Source: Deltaproteobacteria bacterium (GTDB taxonomy: Bacteria > Desulfobacterota > Binatia > UBA9968). From it: DNA of 46,431 nt. A model generated the notes under the pieces. It did no database searches and was not told where the DNA came from. It saw only the letters and a program-made list of their open reading frames with translations. A program made the position numbers and the translations under genes. Location: NCBI GenBank assembly GCA_005879605.1, contig VBKE01000296.1, positions 1 to 46,431 on the forward strand, read 5' to 3'. Below, one piece after another: positions 1 through 7,990 of this stretch. Numbering within the stretch: the first letter of the stretch is position 1; the number at the start of each line of letters is the position of its first letter.

Positions 1-28
1 CAGGATCTTTAACGCTGACCATGGGCTT

Positions 29-442
29 ATGCGGTGGCGGAAATCACGAACATGGATCATCGCGTGCTTAATAATTCTATGTGCTTTGGAAATTAGCGGC
101 TGTAGCATGATGGGTAAACCACCGACTGAAGCCTTGGCTAATGCAGAACTGGGTCTCCGCGCGGCGAGTGAAGCCAGGGCTGCCGAATTTGCCCCGATGG
201 ATTTGCAGAGCGCCAGGGAAAAACTAGAGGGCTCCAAGCAGGCCATAGCCGCCAAGAGATACGAAGATGCGCGCCGACTCGCGGAAAGCGCTCAGGTGGA
301 GGCGGAGCTTGCGGAAGTGAAAGCCGAAACAGAGATTATGCGGCGGGCCGCGGAAGAGCTCCAGAAGGGCATCGATGCGCTTGCGACGGACGCCGAGCGG
401 GGCTCAAGGAAGTCATTATCCAAGGGACCTGACAAGGAGTAG
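29..442 (+). CDS. DUF4398-type lipoprotein
   Basis: Predicted small outer-membrane or periplasmic lipoprotein of 137 residues. A basic N-terminus (MRWRKSR) and hydrophobic stretch end in a lipobox, ISGC, with Cys25 as the lipidated residue. The rest is Ala/Glu-rich helix, with motifs such as LQSAREKLEGSKQA and ARRLAESAQVEAELAE that are typical of DUF4398. In that family two helices usually precede an OmpA-like peptidoglycan-binding domain, but here the protein stops after the helices. No good ribosome binding site is visible before the ATG at 29. The next gene starts 3 nt after the stop and is a second member of the family, so the two probably form an operon. The exact function is unknown; a cell-envelope structural role is inferred. 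Confidence 0.8.
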   Translation: MRWRKSRTWIIACLIILCALEISGCSMMGKPPTEALANAELGLRAASEARAAEFAPMDLQSAREKLEGSKQAIAAKRYEDARRLAESAQVEAELAEVKAETEIMRRAAEELQKGIDALATDAERGSRKSLSKGPDKE

Positions 443-445
443 ATT

Positions 446-799
446 ATGAACAGGGATAGTACGTTGGTGGACCGATGGGAATTTTGGACGGCACTCTCAC
501 TGCTGGCCGTTATATCTGTAGGTTGCGAAGCGGTCCGTAATCCGTCCTTAGAGCGGGCACGTGACACCTATCAACGGGCTCGGCACGATCCCGAAGTCGT
601 CGGGCGGGCTGCCGTGTCCCTGGATAAGGCCGGGCAAACTCTGGAACAAGCCGAGCGCGCATGGACGAAGGAAAAGGATGTAACGGAAGCGGAGCATCTA
701 GCTTATATCGCTGAGAAAAGAGTCGAAATAGCGCGGGCCACTGCAAGGCGGAGGTTGGCGGCCGATGAGATCCAGCAACTCAAATCCAAGCGCGAATAA
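446..799 (+). CDS. Second DUF4398-type lipoprotein, probably prematurely terminated
   Basis: A 117-residue lipoprotein with signal sequence and lipobox SVGC (Cys27), followed by the helical DUF4398 pattern (RARDTYQRARHDPEV, AVSLDKAGQTLEQAERAW, EAEHLAYIAEKRVEIA). The start is supported by AAGGAG at 434-439. It follows the first lipoprotein by 3 nt. The frame stays open directly after the TAA and continues with ILLETPRKFD, which resembles the usual continuation of these proteins (LxxKREQILLETR-type helix). The stop may therefore be a nonsense mutation that removed a longer C-terminal part. Family assignment is good; the truncation is an inference. Confidence 0.75.
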   Translation: MNRDSTLVDRWEFWTALSLLAVISVGCEAVRNPSLERARDTYQRARHDPEVVGRAAVSLDKAGQTLEQAERAWTKEKDVTEAEHLAYIAEKRVEIARATARRRLAADEIQQLKSKRE

Positions 800-1173
800 A
801 TTCTTCTCGAAACCCCTCGCAAGTTCGACAGCGAGGTCGAAGCCTTACAGATCGTTAAAAAACTCTTTGACTCCAAAAAGACTCAGCTGGGATTTTCGCT
901 ATATGGTAAAATGCCTCCCAATGCGATCTTAGGGAGAGCATGGTGATAGGCGAACTCCGCTGATAGCTATTCGCAAACTCCTTTTGAACAGACCGCTGGA
1001 GAGGGCTCCTCTATTTCCTCAACAGGATAGATGCGCCGAATACAAAATCATCCAACGCTATAACCCTGCCGCAGGTATACTACGGCTGTCCGTCTCACTC
1101 GGATAGGATCGAGCCGACAGTTGGAGAGAGAAGTGGGGCGCGTTGTGTGATGTGGTTACTTCAGAGCATGATC
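800..1173 (+). other. Gap holding an in-frame read-through tail of the second lipoprotein
   Basis: From 800 to 946 the frame of the preceding lipoprotein stays open for 48 more codons before TGA. The first residues (ILLETPRKF) fit the helix that normally follows DUF4398, after which the sequence no longer resembles the family. This could be a decayed C-terminus. Nothing recognisable is seen from 947 to 1173, which separates this gene from the convergent glycosyltransferase. Confidence 0.4.
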
Positions 1174-2847
1174 TCAGGATTGATTATTGCTTTGTGATGT
1201 AAAATATTCTTGCAAGGGAGTAGAGACTATTTTCCCTCTATTCGATCGGGGGTGGTCTTTAACTTGCCTCGAGGGACGTAGACTCGGATCATATGGCTCA
1301 GGGAAGTTCATGTGTTCCGTAGCGATCAAGACAAGAATACCTATCACGGTCGTAAATGCTGACAGATGAAGTAGCGGGTGTAAGGCACGGCCTGACATGA
1401 TCCCGGCGACCCAGGCTGTACAGATTAATGCCGCAACGAGCAGGTGTGGCCAAAGCAGTAGATGAGGCCGGGGTTCGCCTTTGACTTTGCTGGTCAGCAC
1501 ATATGGTAACCGGCGATTTAATAGGACCTGAGATAGCGCTAAAAGGAAGTAAGGCCATTTCGCCAGTTGCAACAAGCCGGCCCTCCAGTGCCAACCCCAT
1601 TCGTTCCGCGGGTCAAGGTAAAATCTCTGACGGTAGAACTGGCAAAGCACCGACGTTGCCAACAACAAACCGAAGTCTACTAAAATACGATAATTCAATG
1701 CTCTGGGTGCTAATCCCGTCGCAAGCATATAGGTCATAACTAAAAGACCTATGATTACAGTTGTCCCCTGGAGGTAATAAAATCCATGCATAAAGCTGAT
1801 GATACGTTCCTTGACCGATAGTTTCCCTGCTATTTGGCGGTATTTTCGAAGCTTGATATCAAGTACGGAACGGGCCCACCGCAGTTGCTGTTGTACGTAG
1901 CCAGGCCAATCAACGGGAGTTAGGCCCCTCGCGAGAATCCTTGGCACGTACACGCCCCGCCACCTACGGGATCGGTATATTAACGTGATCAAAAGATCGT
2001 CTGCATCGTGAGGCGCGAAGCCACCTACTTGCTTCAACGCCGTAACTCGGTGCGTGTTATGGCAGCCCGTCACCACCGGGTACCCCATGGCGAAACCGAA
2101 CATCTGGGTGGAAGAATAATACTCGTAAGTCTCTTCGGCCGCACCACGTGCAATAAAACTCGCCTCCTGGTTATAATAGGCCTGAGCCGCCTGCACATAG
2201 CCTACCTGCGGGTCGTTGAAATAGCCGAGCACCTCGGAAAGAAAAGCGGGTTCCGGCACGTGATCAGGATCGAATGCTGCGATGATTTCGTACCTTTCAA
2301 AGCCGACCTCATGTAACCATGCATTGTAATTCCCATGTTTTGATCGAGCCCGGAAGGTGCCGTTCTCAGTTTGATAGTGCGGGAAATTTTTTCTGCTGAA
2401 ATGGAAAACACCCAGTTCTGTGCATAGGGATATGACCCGCGTATCATTCCCCTCATCCAAGACCCACGTGTCATGCGGGTAGTTCAATGCGACTAAGGCT
2501 CTGATCGTCTCCTCCAGCATCTCGATCGACTCGGCGCCGGGCACGAAGGTTGTGGCGACGCCGACCTTCCAACCTGGGCGTGGGGTCATCGGTACTGGTT
2601 TTCTCATGAAAGGTAAACACCACCACCTGAACTGGTTGATTGCTAACCTGCTGATGACAATCAGTGTTAAACCCCAAAAGGCGAGCGGACGAGCAAACCA
2701 ATCTCCATAAGCGAACCAGTTCGCTATAAAGTAGGCAATGGCGGCAGAGCTTACAACTGTTAATAGCGCAAACAGCAGATAATCAGACAGCTTGAAGACT
2801 TTCTGTGACTGAACAGATGCATGAAATTCCTTGGGATCAGCAATCAT
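1174..2847 (-). CDS. Membrane glycosyltransferase family 2, cellulose-synthase type
   Basis: A 557-residue processive-type GT2. Two N-terminal membrane segments (about residues 21-44 and 54-76) precede the catalytic domain. It shows the first Asp in VLDEGND (D131), the DxD motif in DPDHVPE (D193/D195), a DADD motif near 281-284 where BcsA has TED, and QQLRW (Q320, R323, W324) as the QxxRW acceptor-site motif. Several further membrane helices follow (about 345-520). No PilZ domain is present and no BcsB-like partner lies beside it. The polymer made is unknown; a beta-linked polysaccharide exported through its own channel is inferred from the family. The gene stands alone, convergent with the lipoproteins. 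Confidence 0.88.
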   Translation of the reverse strand: MIADPKEFHASVQSQKVFKLSDYLLFALLTVVSSAAIAYFIANWFAYGDWFARPLAFWGLTLIVISRLAINQFRWWCLPFMRKPVPMTPRPGWKVGVATTFVPGAESIEMLEETIRALVALNYPHDTWVLDEGNDTRVISLCTELGVFHFSRKNFPHYQTENGTFRARSKHGNYNAWLHEVGFERYEIIAAFDPDHVPEPAFLSEVLGYFNDPQVGYVQAAQAYYNQEASFIARGAAEETYEYYSSTQMFGFAMGYPVVTGCHNTHRVTALKQVGGFAPHDADDLLITLIYRSRRWRGVYVPRILARGLTPVDWPGYVQQQLRWARSVLDIKLRKYRQIAGKLSVKERIISFMHGFYYLQGTTVIIGLLVMTYMLATGLAPRALNYRILVDFGLLLATSVLCQFYRQRFYLDPRNEWGWHWRAGLLQLAKWPYFLLALSQVLLNRRLPYVLTSKVKGEPRPHLLLWPHLLVAALICTAWVAGIMSGRALHPLLHLSAFTTVIGILVLIATEHMNFPEPYDPSLRPSRQVKDHPRSNRGKIVSTPLQEYFTSQSNNQS

Positions 2848-3722
2848 GCAATCGATTTCCTTTCAGAGTGGTGACGAAACGAATGCATTGCCTTGACCAT
2901 TTCAGGATCATTGAATCCCGCTCCTCGATGTCAATGCTAAAGATCAGAATTGACAGTGGAGCAAAAATGAAGCCACCTAACATCGATATGCTGGTGCGCT
3001 TGTTCCGGGCTTTTATTAGGCCGTCAAACTTTTTGTTTCTGGCGAGATTCTAGCGGGGTTCCAATATGTTAATAAAAGATCCTTTAGCGTTTATTGGGCG
3101 ATCTATTGGTCTAACGATGGCTGGGGCCTTCAGTTTTCTAGTGACAGTGACATCTGATTTGTCAGACAACGCCCATCGAATTGTCACAAATGTTTTCATA
3201 CTCCGTAAACCACCTGTATCATCGAAAGGGCGACGGGTAATGGCGTGTTCTCAGTTTAGACTTTGCCGCCTCCGGAACAGGTGACGCGAGCAGGTTCGGT
3301 CAAGAAGAGTTTTATGTTTAATTTGGATGGGTTAATAGTAAGTTTTCTCGGGCTAGTCGCCCATTGTGCCTTGCTCCAGAAAGCGCTGCGAGTTTGGTTA
3401 TCTGTTAAAATGACGGGGAGCGCCGTCATATGAAGGACGCCCGTTCGGCTACGTTTAATAAGTTTCCGGTCGTCCTGCCGCAAGTCTAATCGAAAGGGTT
3501 TCTGTGTCAGATTAAGGGACTTGAAGTTGCAATGATCCTCTTACGAGGCGTGAAAAGAAATCCAATTCCCATACGACCTATCCGTGGCTGGATTTGTCAC
3601 CGCCGGTCGTAACAGTGATTTGAGACGATCTTCGTGTCCATGTTGGCGCTGTGTCGGACCCCCCAACTGTCTTGATGTACACGGTTCACGACACTTTCAC
3701 TCACGCGTCTAATGACACCCAT
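2848..3722. other. 875-bp gap without a recognisable gene
   Basis: Short open frames on both strands here have no family resemblance, no clear ribosome binding site and many rare-looking residues. The sequence is visibly more AT-rich than its neighbours around 3060-3220. A TCTGA/TCAGA inverted repeat lies near 3150, but nothing supports a specific regulatory call. Confidence 0.5.
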
Positions 3723-4937
3723 TCAGGAATTGAGAACTTGCTTAACGATGGAAGCGATTCTTTCGACATGATCGAAGCTCACCTCCGGCTCACAGGGCAG
3801 CTCGATTAGATCGGCCCAGACTCGTTCCGCGCGCGGAAGACACCCGTGGGCCCGTGTTTCATAATGGGACAGAAGATGGATCGGAACATAGCTGCCTTGA
3901 ACTTCATAGCCCGCGCTGCCCAGGACTTGAATCAGATGCGCGGCCAGGTCGTTGCCGCGATGTTTTGGCAAGAGCCGAATAACCTGTGTCAGGTAGGCGG
4001 ACCCGGTTCGGTGCGGAATGAATTCTAAACGCTCTTCTGTTCCGAGCAAATCTTGATAGGCCTGGACACGCGCGCGTCGGGCGGCGATGTTCTCGGGCAA
4101 GGTTTGCATGAGACTTAAAGCAACCGCTGCGTTAAGGTTGGCCATGATTTCCTTCCGATATGGAATCGGCGGCGAATCGGGAGTGGTGGTTTTCACACGA
4201 GACAACGCCGCCTGCACAGGAAGTGTCCAGCGCCTCCAGCGCCGCCAAATCATCGTGGACAAGAAATTCCGTACTGCGGGAGAAAGCTCAGCCGGCGCCA
4301 GATCAATCTTGGAACTGCCGTTAAGAAAATCTCTATTCCGGGAAACAACAATACCCCCGCCGAGGCCGAAACAAACTTTCTCGCTGCCAAAACTCAAAAT
4401 TCCCGCATCGCCCAATCTGCCGATCGGTCGACCATCGATCGTCGCGCCCAAAGCCTGTGCTGCATCGTCTATGACTCGAATGGTCCTGCCGCGGGCGAGC
4501 TCCATGATCGCCTTTATGTCCGCGGGATTGCCAAAAAGATGCGGGACGATGATGGCCTTCGTTTTGTCGGTCAGTACCGCCTCGACTGTCTCTGCAGTGA
4601 TACTGAGATCCTCGCCTACGTCCGCCAGCACGGGGAGCGCGCCCACAGCCAAAATGGGCGAGACGACAGCAGTGCAACAGAAGGTGGGAATCACTACTTC
4701 ATCGCCCTGCCGGACGTCGCACGCCCGCAAGGCGATTTCCAGCGCTAAACTTCCGGAGCCGCAGAGGACGGCTTCTTCAACACCGAGTGTCTCGATCACT
4801 AAAGATCTCAGCTCGCTGAGGTCCGGCCCGTCGATGACGCTGCCTGATAAAAAAGAGCGAAGGATTCCTCGATACGTTGCGCCGTTCCAATAAGGCACGC
4901 AGAGAGGCACACGGTAAAAGTAGCTTGTCAAATTCAT
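3723..4937 (-). CDS. DegT/DnrJ/EryC1/StrS-family PLP aminotransferase
   Basis: PLP-dependent enzyme of the sugar-aminotransferase family. Visible family marks are CGSGSLALEIALRA (phosphate-binding loop), DEVVIPTFCCTAVV, the Asp-Asp-Ala-Ala-Gln motif in VIDDAAQALGA, and FGSEKVCFGLGGG holding the Schiff-base lysine (K187 from this start). Length (404 residues) fits the family. The frame extends upstream to a TTG at 4973, but neither start has a clear ribosome binding site, so the ATG at 4937 is preferred. It lies downstream of a solute-binding protein on the same strand, 60 nt away (27 nt if the TTG is used). No nucleotide-sugar genes are nearby, so the substrate cannot be named; a role on a non-sugar ketone is possible. 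Confidence 0.85.
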   Translation of the reverse strand: MNLTSYFYRVPLCVPYWNGATYRGILRSFLSGSVIDGPDLSELRSLVIETLGVEEAVLCGSGSLALEIALRACDVRQGDEVVIPTFCCTAVVSPILAVGALPVLADVGEDLSITAETVEAVLTDKTKAIIVPHLFGNPADIKAIMELARGRTIRVIDDAAQALGATIDGRPIGRLGDAGILSFGSEKVCFGLGGGIVVSRNRDFLNGSSKIDLAPAELSPAVRNFLSTMIWRRWRRWTLPVQAALSRVKTTTPDSPPIPYRKEIMANLNAAVALSLMQTLPENIAARRARVQAYQDLLGTEERLEFIPHRTGSAYLTQVIRLLPKHRGNDLAAHLIQVLGSAGYEVQGSYVPIHLLSHYETRAHGCLPRAERVWADLIELPCEPEVSFDHVERIASIVKQVLNS

Positions 4938-4999
4938 GAGATAATTATTTCGCAGGGTCTTGACAAACGGCAAGCGGAAAGGCGGAACGCTGAAACGGT

Positions 5000-5992
5000 T
5001 TATTGAACCCCGGCGGCCTTCAGATATTGTAGATCAATGAAGCGTTCAGCAGCGGGAACCGGAGTCGGAATGACCCCAGCTTCACCCATGAGCGTGAGCA
5101 CGCGATTGAATGCGCTCAAGCTCAACTCGCCTCTCTTGGGCAGGACGTTTTTATCGGGCTCCAGGTAGGGCGCAAATAGCTGCCGAGCGATCTCTGCGGA
5201 AATTTTTAGAGATTCCATGACGATGTTGATCATCTCGCCGCGATTCTTGGGATCGTTCATGAACTCGTAGGAGGCCGCGAAACCCCGGGCCATCCGAACC
5301 AGCGCGTCTTTGTTCTTCTCTCCCCACCTGCGCCGCGTCATGTCGACGTTAAAGATAAGATCCGCTCCCGCCTCATAAGTAAAACCAAGCCTTGGATAGC
5401 CCTCTTTGATGGCGCTCAGATCTTCCGGCTGGCCCATCGGCACGGCGCCGCATTCTCCCGATTTCACGCAATCGAAGCGCGCCGCCGTACCGACGATCGC
5501 CTTGGCTTGGAAATCCGGAGGCTTGATGCCTTTGAGGCGGAGTAGCCTCACTGTCGCCAGTGTAATCGTATCACCGGGAGTCGAGAGGCCCACTACTTTT
5601 CCCTTGAGGTCGGCGAAGCTTTTGATCTCGGGTTTCACGATCAGGCTGTAAACCGGATTGGTAGTCTGGCTCAGGATGGCCACCGCGTCGGATCCCTTGA
5701 GCACCGCCTGGATCAAATAGGGCGTGGCGTTCTTTCCGGCGTCGATCTCACCTTTGTCCAGCGCCGCAACGATCCTGTCCGTTCCGCCGGGAATCGGAAC
5801 GACATCGAGATTGATCCCTTCGCGCACAAAAAATCTCTTGCGCTCGGCGACGGTGAGCGGAAGAGACGACAAGCTCCCCGCCGAGGCCGCATTTTGTCCA
5901 TAGCGCAAGGTGACTAGGTCGGCCGCGTAGACTGCCTCGATCAAGCTGAGAAAAAGCAGCGCGCCGACAACGAACAGAATTCGATGAGTCAT
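5000..5992 (-). CDS. NMT1/THI5-like ABC transporter substrate-binding protein (orphan)
   Basis: A 330-residue exported binding protein. The signal peptide ends near AVYAA-D. The typical NMT1/SsuA pattern follows: LRYGQNAAS, then LTVAERKRFFVREGINLDVVP, GGTDRIVAALDKGEIDAG and FADLKGKVVGLSTPGDTIT. GGCGGG lies just upstream of the ATG. No ATPase or permease gene is adjacent; the neighbours are a metallo-hydrolase fragment upstream and a DegT aminotransferase downstream. The ligand is unknown. Family members bind small organic molecules such as sulfonates, pyrimidine precursors or aromatics. Confidence 0.88.
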   Translation of the reverse strand: MTHRILFVVGALLFLSLIEAVYAADLVTLRYGQNAASAGSLSSLPLTVAERKRFFVREGINLDVVPIPGGTDRIVAALDKGEIDAGKNATPYLIQAVLKGSDAVAILSQTTNPVYSLIVKPEIKSFADLKGKVVGLSTPGDTITLATVRLLRLKGIKPPDFQAKAIVGTAARFDCVKSGECGAVPMGQPEDLSAIKEGYPRLGFTYEAGADLIFNVDMTRRRWGEKNKDALVRMARGFAASYEFMNDPKNRGEMINIVMESLKISAEIARQLFAPYLEPDKNVLPKRGELSLSAFNRVLTLMGEAGVIPTPVPAAERFIDLQYLKAAGVQ

Positions 5993-6004
5993 AATCCCGC
6001 CGGC

Positions 6005-6352
6005 TCATCTACCGTTGCGCACTTTGGCGGCCGCTCGCAATCCCTCCATATTCCCGGTGTCCCCATGAATTCCAGCGATGGTCCCCACGTCGAGCTTGAG
6101 CCGTTCGATCCCTTGCAGTAGCTCATTGACCAGGGGCGCGGGCCTGATCTGGTTCTTTCGCTGACTGGCGTGATCGGCCTCGATGAGGATTTTCTCGCGC
6201 GGCAAATAAACCAGCTGAAAATCGTCTGCGTGGGAGGTCGGCAGCGGATAAATTTCGATTTGCTGACTTCCATCGGTCACCACTCTAGGATCCGTGTGAG
6301 ATTCAATCATTACCGCGTGTGGGGTCTTCTGCAAACTGTCCGGACGGGACAA
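6005..6352 (-). pseudogene. C-terminal remnant of an MBL-fold metallo-hydrolase
   Basis: The readable part is the C-terminal third of a class of MBL-fold hydrolases: VTDGSQQIEIYPL, then DDFQLVYLPREKILIEADHAS, and LDVGTIAGIHGD. The N-terminal roughly 200 residues with the HxHxDH zinc site are missing. The frame begins at a TTG with unrelated residues, and no matching sequence is seen further upstream. The IEAD aspartate and the final HGD histidine of the fold remain, but the metal site cannot form. It ends 12 nt before the binding-protein start and lies about 110 nt from a 9-mer repeat array. Confidence 0.7.
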
Positions 6353-6692
6353 CCGGGAAATACAACGGAAAGATGTATTCGTGCAAGAGCTGGCAGTTAC
6401 GCGCAGGCAATGAGGATCTGGATTTCAAAGCGTGGATGGCTCGAACACCAGATCACCCTCCGGCCTGAACCATTGAACCGGTTAACCGTTTTGAACGGCT
6501 TGAACTCTTCGAGCCGTCTAGTTGAAAGTGCGATCGAATCGGCGAGAGGAATTAGCCAATATCGGGCGCGACGCAATCTTTCATGCGGCAACAAAGGCGA
6601 GCGAGAAGGGATTCAGCTCGCTCAGGAGTCTTGACTGCCCTATGTGATCCTGCCATTTCTCGATTGAGGTAGACTGCTAGCAAGGAATAGGA
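6353..6692. other. 340-bp gap between divergent genes containing a 9-mer array
   Basis: Spans the lost 5' part of the MBL-fold remnant and the leader of the class I aminotransferase. It holds the degenerate 9-nt repeat array at 6464-6517. AAGGA at 6682-6686 is the ribosome binding site of the next gene. No other gene is supported. Confidence 0.5.
6464..6517. repeat. Array of degenerate 9-nt units (TTGAACnnn type)
   Basis: Six consecutive 9-nt units can be read: CCTGAACCA, TTGAACCGG, TTAACCGTT, TTGAACGGC, TTGAACTCT, TCGAGCCGT. The central part is self-complementary (AACCGG next to TTAACCGTT and GAACGG). Related arrays occur at 32629-32664 and 40271-40306 in this window. Function unknown. Confidence 0.75.
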
Positions 6693-7898
6693 TTGAAGAA
6701 GCTGATATCCGAAAAAGCTGAGCGATTTACCGAGTCGGTGATCCGCGAGATGACGCGGTTAGCTAATAGATATGGCGCGGTTAACCTTGCTCAAGGGTTT
6801 CCTGACTTTCCTGCTCCTGAGGAGATCAAACGAGCCGCCATCCGCGCGATCGAGGACGACTACAACCAGTACTCGATCACTTGGGGTGCGAAGAGCCTGC
6901 GCGATTCAATCGCGAAAAAGTACGAAACCGATTATGGGCTCAGGATCGATCCTGAGAGCGGCATTACCGTCTGCTGCGGATCTACGGAGGCGATGATGTC
7001 CGCCATGCTTGCGGTCACCAACCCCGGCGACGAGGTGATCATTTTCGAGCCCTTCTACGAGAACTACGGCCCGGATGCAATCCTCTCAGGCGCCACCCCG
7101 CGCTATGTGACCCTCCATGCTCCGAACGTAAACGACGATCCTGAGGGCACCTGGCACTTCAACCCTGACGAGCTAGAGGCCGCGTTTAACGACCACACGA
7201 AAGCGATCATCATCAATACCCCGAACAACCCGACGGGCAAAGTTTTCACACGCGCGGAGCTGGGGCAGATCGCGCGCCTCTGCCAAAAGTGGAATGCATT
7301 GGCCATTACCGACGAGATCTACGAGCACATTATCTACGATGGTGCCAAGCATATTCCTATCGCCACAATCCCAGGCATGCGCGAACGCACGATCACCATC
7401 AATGGCATGTCCAAGACCTACAGTGTCACCGGCTGGCGCGTCGGCTATGCCATTGCTGCTCCGCATCTGACCAGCGCTATGAGGAAGGTGCACGATTTCC
7501 TCACCGTGGGCGCGCCTGCGCCGCTCCAGGAAGCCGGCGCCACTGCGTTCGCGCTTCTGCCAAGCTACTATGAGAATCTCGCGCGCGATTACGCGCAACG
7601 GCGCGACTTGTTGCTTGGGCTCCTCGGCCGAGCCGGGTTCAGGTGCTACAAACCTCAAGGCGCATATTACATCATGACGGATATCTCAGAGTTCGGCTTT
7701 ACCAATGACACGAAGTTTGCACAGTACCTCACCAAGGAGATTGGTGTGACTGCGGTGCCGGGAAGCAGTTTTTATCATCAGCCCGAATATGGCTTCAAGC
7801 AGGTACGCTTCGCCTTCTGCAAGGTTTTAGATACGCTGCGGCAGGCTGGTGAGCGATTGCAAAAGCTACGTACGGTTAAAACCTACACATCAAAGTGA
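6693..7898 (+). CDS. Class I/II PLP-dependent aminotransferase
   Basis: A 401-residue fold-type I aminotransferase, close in pattern to kynurenine/methionine-oxoglutarate transaminases. Marks include NLAQGFPDFPAPEEI near residue 31, the phosphate loop CCGSTEAMM (95-102), NTPNNPTGKV (175-184), TDEIYEHI (D207, Y210) for the PLP pyridine, SKTYSVTGWRVGY with Schiff-base K241, and an Arg in VRFAFC near the C-terminus for the substrate carboxylate. The start is a TTG, supported by AAGGA six nucleotides upstream. It is monocistronic, convergent with the propeller protein. Likely cytosolic transamination of an aromatic, methionine or similar amino acid; the precise substrate is not readable from sequence. 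Confidence 0.92.
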   Translation: MKKLISEKAERFTESVIREMTRLANRYGAVNLAQGFPDFPAPEEIKRAAIRAIEDDYNQYSITWGAKSLRDSIAKKYETDYGLRIDPESGITVCCGSTEAMMSAMLAVTNPGDEVIIFEPFYENYGPDAILSGATPRYVTLHAPNVNDDPEGTWHFNPDELEAAFNDHTKAIIINTPNNPTGKVFTRAELGQIARLCQKWNALAITDEIYEHIIYDGAKHIPIATIPGMRERTITINGMSKTYSVTGWRVGYAIAAPHLTSAMRKVHDFLTVGAPAPLQEAGATAFALLPSYYENLARDYAQRRDLLLGLLGRAGFRCYKPQGAYYIMTDISEFGFTNDTKFAQYLTKEIGVTAVPGSSFYHQPEYGFKQVRFAFCKVLDTLRQAGERLQKLRTVKTYTSK

Positions 7899-7990
7899 TC
7901 GGCCGATCTTCTCGACCGCACAATTCGAAGCTCACCTGCTCTTAACTTGTTTGGCGCCGGGGGTCTGGCATGCGTTATAAGCTATTCCCC

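Noticed and set aside
3066..3284. 72-codon open frame in the 2848-3722 gap
   Set aside because: No ribosome binding site, no family match and irregular composition.
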